From contig DDCY01000017.1 of assembly GCA_002335865.1 (NCBI GenBank), forward strand, positions 1 through 64,000: 64,000 nucleotides of DNA, read 5' to 3'. The notes beneath the pieces are model-generated. The model was not told the origin of the DNA and searched no databases. It worked only from the letters and a program-made list of their open reading frames with translations. Of this stretch, positions 28,917 through 39,700 are shown in pieces. How positions within the stretch are numbered: position 1 is the stretch's first letter; each line of letters opens with the position of its first letter. This DNA comes from Saprospiraceae bacterium UBA1994. GTDB taxonomy: Bacteria; Bacteroidota; Bacteroidia; Chitinophagales; Saprospiraceae. The position numbers and the translations under genes are program-made.

Positions 28917-29959
28917 TGGTTGTAACTAACCAAACTCCTTATAAAATCACAGTTCATATATGATATCATCTACATATCAGCAAGCGCGTTTCCTAAAAGT
29001 GATAATAGAAACATCAAACTATCCTTCCGAAGGCAAAAAATGACGGTTTTAATGTTCAGTACTTCATCAAATAGAACTGAAAATTCACAATTCCATTGCA
29101 GACAGACAATGTAGCAAATCCTGCTTGTAGTGTTTCAGATATGTCTTCTAAGCTTTGATCATATAATCAAGACAAAAAATAAATTGTTAAACTAATTTAG
29201 CGACTTCAAAAGTGTGCCACGAAATGATTCTATTTTAAACAATAAGAGCAGTAAAAATTATATTGGTCGAACTCAAAAGTGCCAATTCAGAATCAGGGTA
29301 GATGACAAACTAAATAACGCCAAAAGACAAAAAAGAATGCGGACCATCTTTACCAGGCAATCAAGACCTTTTAACCTTAATTTTTTAATGTAGCACCTAA
29401 AGAAAAGTCAGAAAACCCGTGCAAATTATCAAAAGACAAAAACAATATTCAAGACACACAATTTAATATAGATGTAAGAAAATTGATCCTCGACTTTTTA
29501 CGTTAAGACCACCAAAAAAAATGATATTCGACGATGAAGATTGTAGAAAATAAGCGGAGAATGGTCATGCTACATTAACTATATTAAATCTGCTTTATAC
29601 GAACATGTGCAATCAAGAACAAGCTGTTGGAGCTGCATCTTTAGTTGAACCAAAAAACTTCTCAAAGAAGAAGATTTAATGGAGACAGAACAGTATACTG
29701 ATTCTGAATAGGCTGCACCAAATAGCCTCATACCTTTACAATATATCACAGTAAAATAACTAGACAATTTTGGCCACAAATCTCTCGCTTAAAGAATGTC
29801 GTTCCTGATAGCATTACAGAAATGTATAATTTTTCATAAACAAAGCCTCAAAAAACAACACGAAGACACGAATAAAAAGATACCTACAAATGGATTTTAG
29901 CCTTCTACATGCAATTTAAAAATTGATGCCTGTATCAACCCCATTATTCACCGTAAAGA
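28917..29959. other. 1-kb gene-free stretch after mrdA
   Basis: These 1,043 AT-rich bases carry no reading frame with recognisable protein features; the longest short frames lack family motifs. I looked for rodA remnants and saw none. An 11-base CAAAAGTG(TG)CCA-like element recurs near 29208 and 29273 (ACTTCAAAAGTGTGCCA and ACTCAAAAGTGCCA). It could hold decayed genes or an unrecognised RNA. Confidence 0.5.
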
Positions 29960-32900
29960 TCACCTTACTATTGTAACATCTCCAAAAAAAGAAAACTGTT
30001 CACCTGTGTCTGAACATGTATAGTTGATCATATACAAATATACTCCTGTGCTTACCGGCTTGCCTTGAAAGTTTCCGTCCCATCTTCCAAGTACATCAGT
30101 ACTAACATATATATGATTTCCCCACCTATCAAAAAGTCTAATCTCATTAAACTCCTCGGGTCTCTCTGATAATATTTGAAAATAATCATTTGAACCATCT
30201 CCATTTGGCGAAAATATATTTGGTATGTAAAATGCCTCGTCTGAACATTGATTAATAAATCTCACAAAAATTGTTTTTTCTAAATCACACCCCGTCGTAT
30301 TGTCTGTCACAATTAGTGTATAGTGCATCTGTTGGCCAATATCGCTAATCTTTGGGTTAGCACAATCATCACAACTCAAACCACTAGCTGGTGACCAACT
30401 GTAACCATAATCATCCGTTTCATCAAAATCTATATCTACAATCTCCGCACTATTAATAAACAACTCATATTCAGTTGTTCCTAATGTTACATCTATTGTA
30501 GGTTGGACCACAACACTTACTAGAACAGAATCTTCTTCACACAATCCCAGCTTACCTACCACTAAAATTGTTTGATCAATTTCTGTATCATAAATGAGTG
30601 TGTCTCCTGTAGATAAAGCGGTTCCAGATTCATCTAACCAAGTAAATCTATCTACCATACCTGTCGCGATAAGTTCTGCAGATTCATCTTCGCATATTGT
30701 GTCACCCATGACTGTAATATCAGCTTTGTATATGACATCTATCAAAATACTATCTGACTGTATACATTCATCATATGTATATGTAACTGTATACATCGTT
30801 GTCTCTTGTGGAGATCCAAATATAATAGGTTCTATTTGTGAACTTAGATTTATTGCTGGTGACCAAATAGGATTTCCCGCTCCTGATGAGGCCAATATTA
30901 TTTGCTCTCCTTCGCAAATTTGGCCATCTTCACTTATGGTTAAAGTGTCTGCTGGTATTACTGTTATTAAAATACTGTCTCTATATTCACAGCCAACGAC
31001 ACTATTAACATCTAAATAATAAAACTGATTTACATCTGGGGTCGCAATGGTCTCATAGCAGTTTATACATGATAGAGAATTGTCGTTCTGCCAAGTAGGA
31101 TTTAATACATTATTAGATACTTTAAGAAGCGTTTGAGAATCTTCGCATATACCTCTATCGTCTATAAGAAAATCAGGGATATCGACCTCTACTTCTACTA
31201 ACAAACTATCAGCCTTAAAACATCCATGCTGGTTGAAAACCGTAACAGTATAATAAGTATCATCTTGTGGATAAGCCGAGACAAATTCACAGTCAAAACT
31301 ATTAAGTGTTGGTGAGTCTTCCCATACATATGTTAGTGCGGTATCAAAATTATTTATAGCCACCAATGCAGTGTCACCATTACAAACTACTGTATCCACA
31401 CTTAACGAAAGGGCTGGACCTATCACAGGGACAACATTAATTATCATCGTATCAGTCGTTATACATCCATTACTGTGTTGTGCAGTAATTATATACTCTG
31501 TTGTATCAACTGGACTAGCAAAAGGTTGAAGACAATCTATACAAGATAGACCGTTGAGTTCGTTCCAAGTTAAAATCATATCTGATACTCCACTTCCAAC
31601 TAATGCTCCATTTATTTGTACGCTGTCCCCGATACACATTGAGTAATCTTCGGGTAATATGGGTACGGCATTAGGAAGAATAGATAATAATTCACTATGT
31701 ATATCAGAGCATCCAAATTCTGTCGTAGCAGTAAGTGTCACGCTTATGTTTTCTACTTCAGTAAACAAATGAGATCCGTCTATTTCATTTGATATTATTC
31801 CCTCGCCATAATCCCATTCATAATCCGCTATCTGACCATAAATATTTGTAGTCTTGTTCTCGAAAACAGCCAAGATGTCTTCACAAACCCGATCAGAAAA
31901 AAGTTCAAAATCTACAAGTGGTAATGTCCCAATTTGTAAATCCGTTCCTAAAGTAATCGAATCTATACAGTTGGCAACCTTTGCAGATAATTGAACTGAA
32001 TATGCCCCCGGTTCAATTATACTAAATAATACATTTTCAGATTCAAATTCAAAGTTTTCATTTCCATATATTTCCCAACGATACTTAATACTTGTATCGC
32101 TAGAAACACTCAGGTTTTCTAAATTTACTTCTACAGGAGCAGTACATGTCGTATCTATATCAGATACAAAATCTAACAACAAACTATTTACCTCAATCGA
32201 ATCTGTTGTAAAGCTACGAATACAACCATTGCCGTCTGATAAAATTAATTTAGGTAAAAATGTACCCGCACTTTCATAAATGTAATTTAACGTATCTGTA
32301 TTTTTTGGCGTTTCAGATAGATAGGTGTCGCCATTTCCATAGTCCCATTCAAATATACATAAATCGTCCGCGGCAGCAATTAATGATATTGTTAATGGCA
32401 AACAAGCCGAATCTGTTTCAAACTCGAAAGTACCACTTGGTCCATCCACAAAAACATAGTCTTTTATCGTCATCGTATCAGCACAATATGGAGCATTAAA
32501 AGCAATTAAGCTTACATTAAACGTTCCTGGCTCATTATAAATGTGAGATGGATTTTCTGCATTCGACAATCCACTGTTATCCCCAAAATCCCACTTATAA
32601 TTTATTGCATTAATCGACGTATTTGTAAAGTTTGTTATCAAGGGAGGGCACGTTTCGAATAAAGGGTTTCCAGAAAAAGATGCAATGGGATTCGCTACTT
32701 TTATATAGTTTTCCTTACATATTTTTTTAGGACAACTATATATATCATTAATTAATACACATACCGTATACAAGCCCTCTTCTGAATAAGTATGTGTTGG
32801 AGAGACATCAGTAGAAGTGCTTCCATCTCCAAAATCCCATATGTGTGATACAAGCCCTTGATTGGGTTTGTCTAGAGAAAAACTAATACTATAATCAATG

Positions 32901-35560
32901 CATGAAATGGTATCCGAGGCAGTAAAACGAGGATCCAAACGAGAACCATAAACACTTTGAGCAATATATATACTATCTGTACAACCCCAGTCGTCCTTCA
33001 CAAATAGCGACATATCATAAAATTTATTTTCTACTATCTGCACGTATGGTGACTCCTCCTCAGAGTATATTGTTTCATTATCAAAGTACCACCTTCGTTC
33101 TATAATTTCTCCCAGTCGATCAATACTTTGATCAACAATCTGTGTTGAATCAGGCACACAAACACCATCATCGAATCCAGGTATGGCCGTTGCCTTGTTT
33201 ACTTGTACACTATCCATAATAGTCAGCGTATCCTTGCAACCATGAAAATCCGAAATAATAAGAGTCGGTCCTAAGAACGGTCCACTTTCTATATACGTAA
33301 TCGACGGGTCTGTAACAGACAAAGTGCTGTCAATTATTGCTCCAGGAATTAAATACTCTATGTAAATATCGTCTTGGCTATCTCCATTAATATTGATCGT
33401 AAGCGGTGCACATCCTCTAATTGTATCCAGTGTCATTACAGCCTTTGGGTCTGTAATAATTATAGTATCTGATCTATAGTGCTCACAACCAGATTCATAA
33501 TTAATGGCATAATGATTTATAAAATATCTTCCACGATCTGGGAAAGTATATTTTTCTAAATTAGAATTGAAAAAAGTGTCTCTATCATGACGCCCGAGCT
33601 CAATCTCCCAAAAGGATGAATCCGCTCCAGTCGTTCCATTATTTAACATAACAGTATACGGATCATCACAATTATACTCTATTTTATAATTTACTCCTGG
33701 TTCAAGTATATTTAAATAGTCTTCTTTTATTGTCGTGTTGCTACATCCATTATGATAAGCCGTAAGAGAAATGTCCCACGTTTTTGCTGAAGATAAAATT
33801 ATACTCGGATTTTTTTTTATCGACAATGTATCTGTACCATCTGTGCCCCAAACCCAAGCATCAGCAAAATCGCTTGTTACAGCCGTGAAATTTTTTGGTG
33901 TCAAGATACAATCTTCTAAAGGTGTCGCTGTAAAATCTACATTCGGTGGAACACCAGATTTTATATATTCTTCTATTAATATAGTGTCTTTACAGCCTAT
34001 TTGATTTTCTACTATAAGTTGTACATCATACCTGCCCGTATCTGATATCATGAAAGAGGGATTCTCTTCATTGAACGTCATCATCTCTCCAGTTAAGCCC
34101 TTTTTTCCACTATAAACGGTCCAGTCCCAACTAACAACATCTAAATTTGATGAAATATCGTCCTGTAAAAGAACCTTTAAAGGACTGCATCCTTCAGTGC
34201 TTTCGGTTGGTAATGTGGCTTCAAAAGGTTCTATTACTATTGGAAAATCATCAAAACTAGCCGTACAACCGTTATCTGTTATATAATCTAAAGAAATATT
34301 ATAAGATCCAATCTGATTAATAAGTATTGATGTCGTATCACCAAAGAGCACTTTATTGTCACCAACTCCAGTGATATCCCACGAAAAAATACCTGACTCA
34401 CTTGCGGATGCTGTTAACCCCAATTCAATGGGTATTGAGCAGGCATATTGGTTATCCACATGAGCTGAAAGTATAGGACTTGGATTGATCTTTAGGCATG
34501 GTTTCGTTACAGTATCTATGCACTCACCAGAGTATCTGATCATCGTCACCTCATAGCAACCAGAAACAGAATAAGTATGTAATGGTCTGACATCTGTACT
34601 GATACTTCCATCGCCAAAATCCCAAAAAATGCTATCTGCCGAAATCGGTATAGTTTCAGAAAATGTCAACTCGGTGTCAATACAAGCTCCTAATGGACTT
34701 ACACTAAAATTTAATGGGCTTCCAGGACTTATTATATCTAATTCTCTAATGGTATCGGTACAGCCATTTTTATTGACCGCTACTATCAAATCAAAACTAT
34801 TAATGGTGTCATAGACGATCAGTGGTGGATTAGCACCAATAAACGTTTCACCATTGCCGAAATCCCATTCGTATGTTGTTCCTGAATCAGGGTTATTATT
34901 ACTAAACTCAACTTCCCACGGTAATTCACATCCACTTATTACTTCAAACGAAGAGTCAAAAACTGGGTTTTGTAATACCTCAACAGCCTTACTTTTTACT
35001 ATTGTTGCCGAACAACCTTTATCATCAGTAATAAATAAAGATGCTGAGTATAATCCAGGAGCAATATATGTGCTCTGCAGCACAGAGTCTACATTTTCAA
35101 GTATTGTTAGGTTCGTTGACCCTCCAATATCCCATATTGCCTCTACAATTTGACCATTATTTGAAGTACTTGTGTTAGTGAATACAACATCCAAAGGAGA
35201 GCATCCAAACCCAAGATCATTTACAAAATTAGCTGTGGGTTTTTCCCAAATAATAACATAGTCCTCTCTACAAAGTGTATCCGAATTTCCAAATTCATCA
35301 CTAGCGATAAGACAGATATCATAGCCTCCTGGATTGGCAAAAATAATACTTGGGCTCTGCTTGTTAGCATATATCCCCGCCAAATCCCACTCTAGGTCCA
35401 CTACGTTTCCTGCGGTACTCGTCGACAAGTTAGTAAATACAACCTGTGTACTTACACAAGATCTAGTTACCGAAGCACTAAAGTCTGCAGTAACCTGTGT
35501 AATGCAGTGAGAGATAAGAGCAATCCACACAAACGAAGTTAAAAGTAATTTCTTGATCAA
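29960..35560 (-). CDS. Giant PKD-repeat surface protein with type B type IX secretion C-terminal domain
   Basis: This secreted protein of about 1,866 residues is probably attached to or released from the cell surface through the type IX secretion system. After a signal peptide (KKLLLTSFVWIALIS) come at least a dozen PKD-like beta-sandwich repeats marked by WDFGDGS or variants (WDFGNGE, WDYGNGD, WDFGDNS). Three or more Ig-like modules with CxxC-type loops follow (LSCIDCLQP, SCINCYET, LSCDDCANP). The last 95 residues are the gliding-motility-type CTD, with IPNIFSPNGDGSNDYF, FDRWGNHIY and STGVYLYMINY. The frame extends to a TTG at 35590, but that TTG is the end of a promoter box. The TTG at 35560 (MIKKLLLTSF) is the better start. 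No enzyme domain is seen; an adhesive or structural role is inference. Confidence 0.9.
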   Translation of the reverse strand: MIKKLLLTSFVWIALISHCITQVTADFSASVTRSCVSTQVVFTNLSTSTAGNVVDLEWDLAGIYANKQSPSIIFANPGGYDICLIASDEFGNSDTLCREDYVIIWEKPTANFVNDLGFGCSPLDVVFTNTSTSNNGQIVEAIWDIGGSTNLTILENVDSVLQSTYIAPGLYSASLFITDDKGCSATIVKSKAVEVLQNPVFDSSFEVISGCELPWEVEFSNNNPDSGTTYEWDFGNGETFIGANPPLIVYDTINSFDLIVAVNKNGCTDTIRELDIISPGSPLNFSVSPLGACIDTELTFSETIPISADSIFWDFGDGSISTDVRPLHTYSVSGCYEVTMIRYSGECIDTVTKPCLKINPSPILSAHVDNQYACSIPIELGLTASASESGIFSWDITGVGDNKVLFGDTTSILINQIGSYNISLDYITDNGCTASFDDFPIVIEPFEATLPTESTEGCSPLKVLLQDDISSNLDVVSWDWTVYSGKKGLTGEMMTFNEENPSFMISDTGRYDVQLIVENQIGCKDTILIEEYIKSGVPPNVDFTATPLEDCILTPKNFTAVTSDFADAWVWGTDGTDTLSIKKNPSIILSSAKTWDISLTAYHNGCSNTTIKEDYLNILEPGVNYKIEYNCDDPYTVMLNNGTTGADSSFWEIELGRHDRDTFFNSNLEKYTFPDRGRYFINHYAINYESGCEHYRSDTIIITDPKAVMTLDTIRGCAPLTININGDSQDDIYIEYLIPGAIIDSTLSVTDPSITYIESGPFLGPTLIISDFHGCKDTLTIMDSVQVNKATAIPGFDDGVCVPDSTQIVDQSIDRLGEIIERRWYFDNETIYSEEESPYVQIVENKFYDMSLFVKDDWGCTDSIYIAQSVYGSRLDPRFTASDTISCIDYSISFSLDKPNQGLVSHIWDFGDGSTSTDVSPTHTYSEEGLYTVCVLINDIYSCPKKICKENYIKVANPIASFSGNPLFETCPPLITNFTNTSINAINYKWDFGDNSGLSNAENPSHIYNEPGTFNVSLIAFNAPYCADTMTIKDYVFVDGPSGTFEFETDSACLPLTISLIAAADDLCIFEWDYGNGDTYLSETPKNTDTLNYIYESAGTFLPKLILSDGNGCIRSFTTDSIEVNSLLLDFVSDIDTTCTAPVEVNLENLSVSSDTSIKYRWEIYGNENFEFESENVLFSIIEPGAYSVQLSAKVANCIDSITLGTDLQIGTLPLVDFELFSDRVCEDILAVFENKTTNIYGQIADYEWDYGEGIISNEIDGSHLFTEVENISVTLTATTEFGCSDIHSELLSILPNAVPILPEDYSMCIGDSVQINGALVGSGVSDMILTWNELNGLSCIDCLQPFASPVDTTEYIITAQHSNGCITTDTMIINVVPVIGPALSLSVDTVVCNGDTALVAINNFDTALTYVWEDSPTLNSFDCEFVSAYPQDDTYYTVTVFNQHGCFKADSLLVEVEVDIPDFLIDDRGICEDSQTLLKVSNNVLNPTWQNDNSLSCINCYETIATPDVNQFYYLDVNSVVGCEYRDSILITVIPADTLTISEDGQICEGEQIILASSGAGNPIWSPAINLSSQIEPIIFGSPQETTMYTVTYTYDECIQSDSILIDVIYKADITVMGDTICEDESAELIATGMVDRFTWLDESGTALSTGDTLIYDTEIDQTILVVGKLGLCEEDSVLVSVVVQPTIDVTLGTTEYELFINSAEIVDIDFDETDDYGYSWSPASGLSCDDCANPKISDIGQQMHYTLIVTDNTTGCDLEKTIFVRFINQCSDEAFYIPNIFSPNGDGSNDYFQILSERPEEFNEIRLFDRWGNHIYVSTDVLGRWDGNFQGKPVSTGVYLYMINYTCSDTGEQFSFFGDVTIVR

Positions 35561-35587
35561 ATTAGATGGTTTTTTTGATAACCAACC

Positions 35588-35617
35588 CAAATATACTGAA
35601 AATCAATGAAATACAAA
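35588..35617 (-). promoter_or_regulatory. Promoter of the giant PKD protein gene
   Basis: On the minus strand TTTG (35614-35617) and TATATTTG (35588-35595) are separated by 18 bases, a near-perfect Bacteroidota promoter. Transcription would begin near 35581, leaving a leader of about 20 bases to the TTG at 35560. This rules out the TTG at 35590 as the translation start from this promoter. Confidence 0.75.
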
Positions 35618-35794
35618 TTATAAATAATAGTAATGTGTGTTTTTTACGAAACCCAAGAAATACATTAGTTTAATATTGAAGAAAAAATAAAAATGATTTT
35701 TTAATAACTCTTAGTTGTTAGATGGAACTCCACAACGATGCTGTTCTAATGATTGTTATTTTCAAAACCGCTACAAAAGATTCAAATTATCTCA

Positions 35795-36250
35795 CTACAA
35801 TACTTTATCGAGGTAATAGTTCTCTCTTTCTCGCATGATTTTTTTCTCATCATCTGTAGCGTCATCATAACCACATAAATGTAAGAGACCGTGGGCGATC
35901 ACTCGGTAACACTCTTGTGTAGTAGAAACGCCATAAGACTTAGCGTTTTCGATTACCCTGTCTACACTAATATATATATCTGACTTGATCGCTGTCTTAC
36001 TATTATTAATAGGAAATGTAATAATGTCTGTATAGTAATCGTGCTCTAAATACTGCTTATTAATACCCAAAAGATACTCGTCGGTGCAAAATATATATTG
36101 AATCTTTTCAATGCCACATTTCTCTTCTATAACTAAATTTGTTAACCATAAACGGATATCATCAGGTCTATCTAATTGATACTCTATATCGGCCTCAAAA
36201 AAATCTATTGTTTGCTCGGTATTATATTTCATCGGAAACCCTTTAATCAT
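35795..36250 (-). CDS. ybeY: Endoribonuclease YbeY (16S rRNA maturation factor)
   Basis: YbeY is a zinc-dependent RNase involved in 16S rRNA 3'-end maturation and ribosome quality control. The 151 residues contain the family core: NKQYLEHDYYTDIITFP, then the metal motif AHGLLHLCGYDD. The canonical motif is HGxLHLxGYDH; here the third ligand position is Asp rather than His. As I recall this is usual in Bacteroidota homologues. The start may be the first ATG (36250) or the internal one at 36232 (MKYNTEQTIDFF). It begins six bases after the HATPase gene, so the two form an operon. Confidence 0.92.
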   Translation of the reverse strand: MIKGFPMKYNTEQTIDFFEADIEYQLDRPDDIRLWLTNLVIEEKCGIEKIQYIFCTDEYLLGINKQYLEHDYYTDIITFPINNSKTAIKSDIYISVDRVIENAKSYGVSTTQECYRVIAHGLLHLCGYDDATDDEKKIMRERENYYLDKVL

Positions 36251-36256
36251 ACTGGA

Positions 36257-36661
36257 TTATGATATTTGTCCAAATCTCATCTCTACGGTGCAGCCATTAT
36301 CTTGATAATTAACACTATCAGCTAAACTCTTGATTATAAATACTCCTCTCCCTCCGCAGCACTCAATAAACTGTTCGGCAGTAGGATCAGGTATGTTTTC
36401 TGGATCGAACCCCTCGCCTTCATCAGTAACAGTAAAAATTACACCCTGATCACCTTCTGTCATATGAATTTTTACGTATTTACTTTCATCTTGGTCGTTG
36501 CCATGAATAATAGCATTGTTAACCGCCTCGGTAAGGCTGATCAAGATATCTGCATATCTTTCATTACAGATATGATTTTTTTCGATGATCTCCTTTAGAT
36601 AAGGTTCTATCATCGCAACATTATTTGTTTTTGATTCGATTTTTAGTACAGCTTTACCCAT
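36257..36661 (-). CDS. RsbW-like histidine-kinase-type ATPase (anti-sigma/regulatory kinase family)
   Basis: The 134 residues consist of a single HATPase_c domain of the RsbW/SpoIIAB type. The N box is EAVNNAIIHGN (about 46-56), the G1 box DEGEGFDP, and the G2 box GGRGVFIIKSLAD. There is no receiver, HisKA or membrane segment. In Firmicutes such proteins bind sigma factors and phosphorylate an anti-anti-sigma partner. No sigma factor or STAS gene lies in the window, so the target here is unknown. It sits between the DUF4175 gene (63-base gap) and ybeY (six-base gap). Confidence 0.88.
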   Translation of the reverse strand: MGKAVLKIESKTNNVAMIEPYLKEIIEKNHICNERYADILISLTEAVNNAIIHGNDQDESKYVKIHMTEGDQGVIFTVTDEGEGFDPENIPDPTAEQFIECCGGRGVFIIKSLADSVNYQDNGCTVEMRFGQIS

Positions 36662-36724
36662 ATATCATCTACCAAATTTATGCTGGCATAGCTAGATAGT
36701 CTATGCCCTTCGTGTGTAAGTTTA

Positions 36725-39700
36725 CTAATTTGACTTTAAAGCCTTGTAATATTTGTCTACTAGATACTTGTAATAAGGTCTAAGCTCTGGAGAGATAGAT
36801 TTGTACATTTCTATTTCTGCCTCACGCTTCTTTAGGTAATCCTGAAGTGATGGAGGCAGCTCTCGTTTCTTGTCTGTTCCTGTCTCTGCTTTGCGCTTAT
36901 TGTCAAATTCCCTTTGTCTATCTGCTTTTTCAGCTTCCAAGAGCCTAGTGACTATATCCTGCTGTCGTTTCAGCGTTTCATTATTGAGTTTCTTATTAAC
37001 GAGGTCTATTTCAATTTTATTCATCTCGTCGATGATTTCTTGTAGACCGCCGTCAGTTCCTTTTCCTTGTTCTTGTCTGTCTTTCTGAGTGTCTTGAAGT
37101 GCTTTTCTGAGCGCCGCCTGTTTTGCCGCTGCTTGAGCAAAATCTTTAGCACTTCCTGGCTTACCGTCTTTCTGACTTTTGCCAATCTTATCTAATGACT
37201 CTTGCATACCTTGCTGTCCATCGGATATTTTATCTGATGGTTCCTTCCCTCCTTTTTTACCCTTTCCTTTTCCTCCGGGCTTATCACACATCTGACTACC
37301 TGGCATACTTGCTGCTGCTTGCTGCTGCATTTGGTCCATTGATTCAGCAAGCATGAGTGCTAAATCGTTGAGGTTGGTCATCGTTCTTCGTTGATAATCT
37401 TTAGATTGAGGTATTTTTCTTTCTTCCAGATTCGTAAGAGATTTTTTAAAGTTATCTTTTACTTCAGCAACTTTTTCGATTACAAAACTTTGAATCTCCG
37501 AAACTCTATTACTAAGAGCGATAAGGCTATCTTCTATAATCTCAAAATCATCTTTTAATTTGAACTGGCCTTGAACCAACTCAACATACTTTGGCGTATT
37601 CGCTTTTGTCACATTAAGACTATTCGCTAGTCCTTCTTGGTCAAACGAAACTGTAACAAGGTTTTCCAACAGCTGTCTGATGGCCTTGATATCCTCCTCT
37701 GCTTGATCTGCTTCTCCTGACTCCATACCTGATTGCAAACTCCCTGCCATTTCCTTCATCTTACCCGCAGCGCTTTTCTGTGACTTCGACGCTCCCTTGC
37801 TATCATCACTTTTCATCTGCCCTTGGCTCTCTTCTTGCTCCTCTTGGATTTCATTTATCTTCTCTTTGTTCTCCTCCTTGTCTCCCATATCCTTGGGTCT
37901 CTCTAATTCTTCATTTTTCTTTTCAAGCTCTTCCATCTTTTTTTCTATCTCTTCCATTTCCTCATTGAGCTTCTCCTGTTCTTTCTCTAGCTCATCCATT
38001 GGCTTTTTCTCCTCTTCTGTCTCTTTGGCTAGTTCGTCTTGTTTTTTAGCTAACTCTTCAAGTTTTTCGATCGTCTCCTTCATCTCCTTCTCTACCTCCA
38101 GTGTTTTGAATAGCTCTAATAAACGATCCATTTCTTTTTCGACCGTCTCGTTATCCATCTCAAACTGCTCCATCATCTCTAACGCACTATCCTTCTCCAA
38201 CTCTTGCATTAATTCTTGGATCTTATCCATCAATTCTTGCTTCTCTGGATCTAGCGCTTCTTCCATCATCTGCTGCAGCTTTTCTTGCTTCTCTAATATC
38301 TCTTCTTTTTGCTCATCCATTTCTTCTTGCTTCTCAATATTCTCGTCGAGTTTATCTTTAGCTTTTTTAAGTTTTTCTTGGATCTCTTTTTGCTTTTCAA
38401 GTAACTTTTCTAACTCTTCTTTATCCTGCCAATCGAGCTCTTTTTTAGTCAAAAGTTTTTCTCTCAACTTCTTGAATTCCTCTTGCATTTTTTTAGCGTT
38501 CTCAGAAGCCTTCTTTAAGTTTTCTTTGATCTCTTCTTCATTGAGTTGCTCTTCTTCTTTAAACTCTTCTAATGTCGGCTTCTCAAAATTCATCACCCCA
38601 GTCTTAGCAAGTTTGTTTCCATTAACAGCATCGTTGTCTGATACTTGAAAATAATACGTAAGCCTATCACCTGGAACTAGTCCTAGCTCGTTTACGTCTA
38701 CCATGTGGTCATATTGTAATTCCTTAACTTTTGGCTTACTAAGGTTTACTGTTTCTGTCTTCTTATTTCTACCACTCTTATCTAATATCGTGTAATGAAA
38801 ATTAAGTGTGTTGATCTTATAATCATCAGATGCCGTACCTACGAAATACATGATGTTATTCTCTGTACTGTCTTTGAATTGCTCTACATTAATCGTTGGG
38901 TGTTGATCTTTCACTATATTGATCGCATAGCTGATAGAATCGGGTTTAGGTATCTGTTGGTTGCTCATATAAAGCATGTATCTACTATTCTCTCTAAGCT
39001 TCTTAGCATACCTATAATAGTTTTCATCCTTGCGCTCTGTGGAGATTAGGTCTCCACTACCAAATTTGAGGGATATGTCATCTGTGTACGTTGTATTGAA
39101 TTCCCACACTGCCCTGGTCCCTTCGGGTACCGACACGTCGCCAATATTGCGTAATGTTTCGTCCTTACGTCCAATGTAACCGGGATAGTCAAGCTTAATA
39201 GAGAAGTCACCAAGATTTGGCTTTCTAAGGATCTTAAGTGTGTTGATCACACCCGTCACAGATCCAGAGAAGACCCTAAACTCTGTATCTTTTTGCACAT
39301 TACGAAAGTCATAGCCAAATCTATCGTTAGCTACCTTATTCATTTTATATTGAAATCCATCCACCTCGATGAAAGTCTCATTAGGTAGTACCGCTCCATC
39401 TACAGTCACCTCTAATGTATAGTCTTGATATTGAACTACTGTAAAGTCGTTATTCTGCATTTCGAAAGAGAAAGGTGCTTCACGTTCAAACTTTGTATCA
39501 CTATTCATAATACGATAAGTGCTATCTTTTAAAATATTAGGAGCCATGAAAATAAATCCTAGAAATAATAAGAATGGAGGCAATGCGTATTTAAGATACT
39601 GTCTGTTTTTACTAAGATCAATAGCTGACTTAAATGCTACTGGCTTGATTTCTAATGTTTTTTGTTCTATACTAGCATACAATAGTTCTTTCTGTGCCGA

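Noticed and set aside
29579..29779. 66-codon minus-strand frame in the gene-free stretch after mrdA
   Set aside because: No recognisable motif and no promoter; short frames are expected by chance in 1 kb.
37797..38648. Long opposite-strand frame of 283 codons, rich in Ser, Phe and Cys
   Set aside because: It is the antisense shadow of the Glu/Lys-rich coiled coil of the DUF4175 protein; the composition is an artefact of GAA/GAG/AAA codons read backwards.
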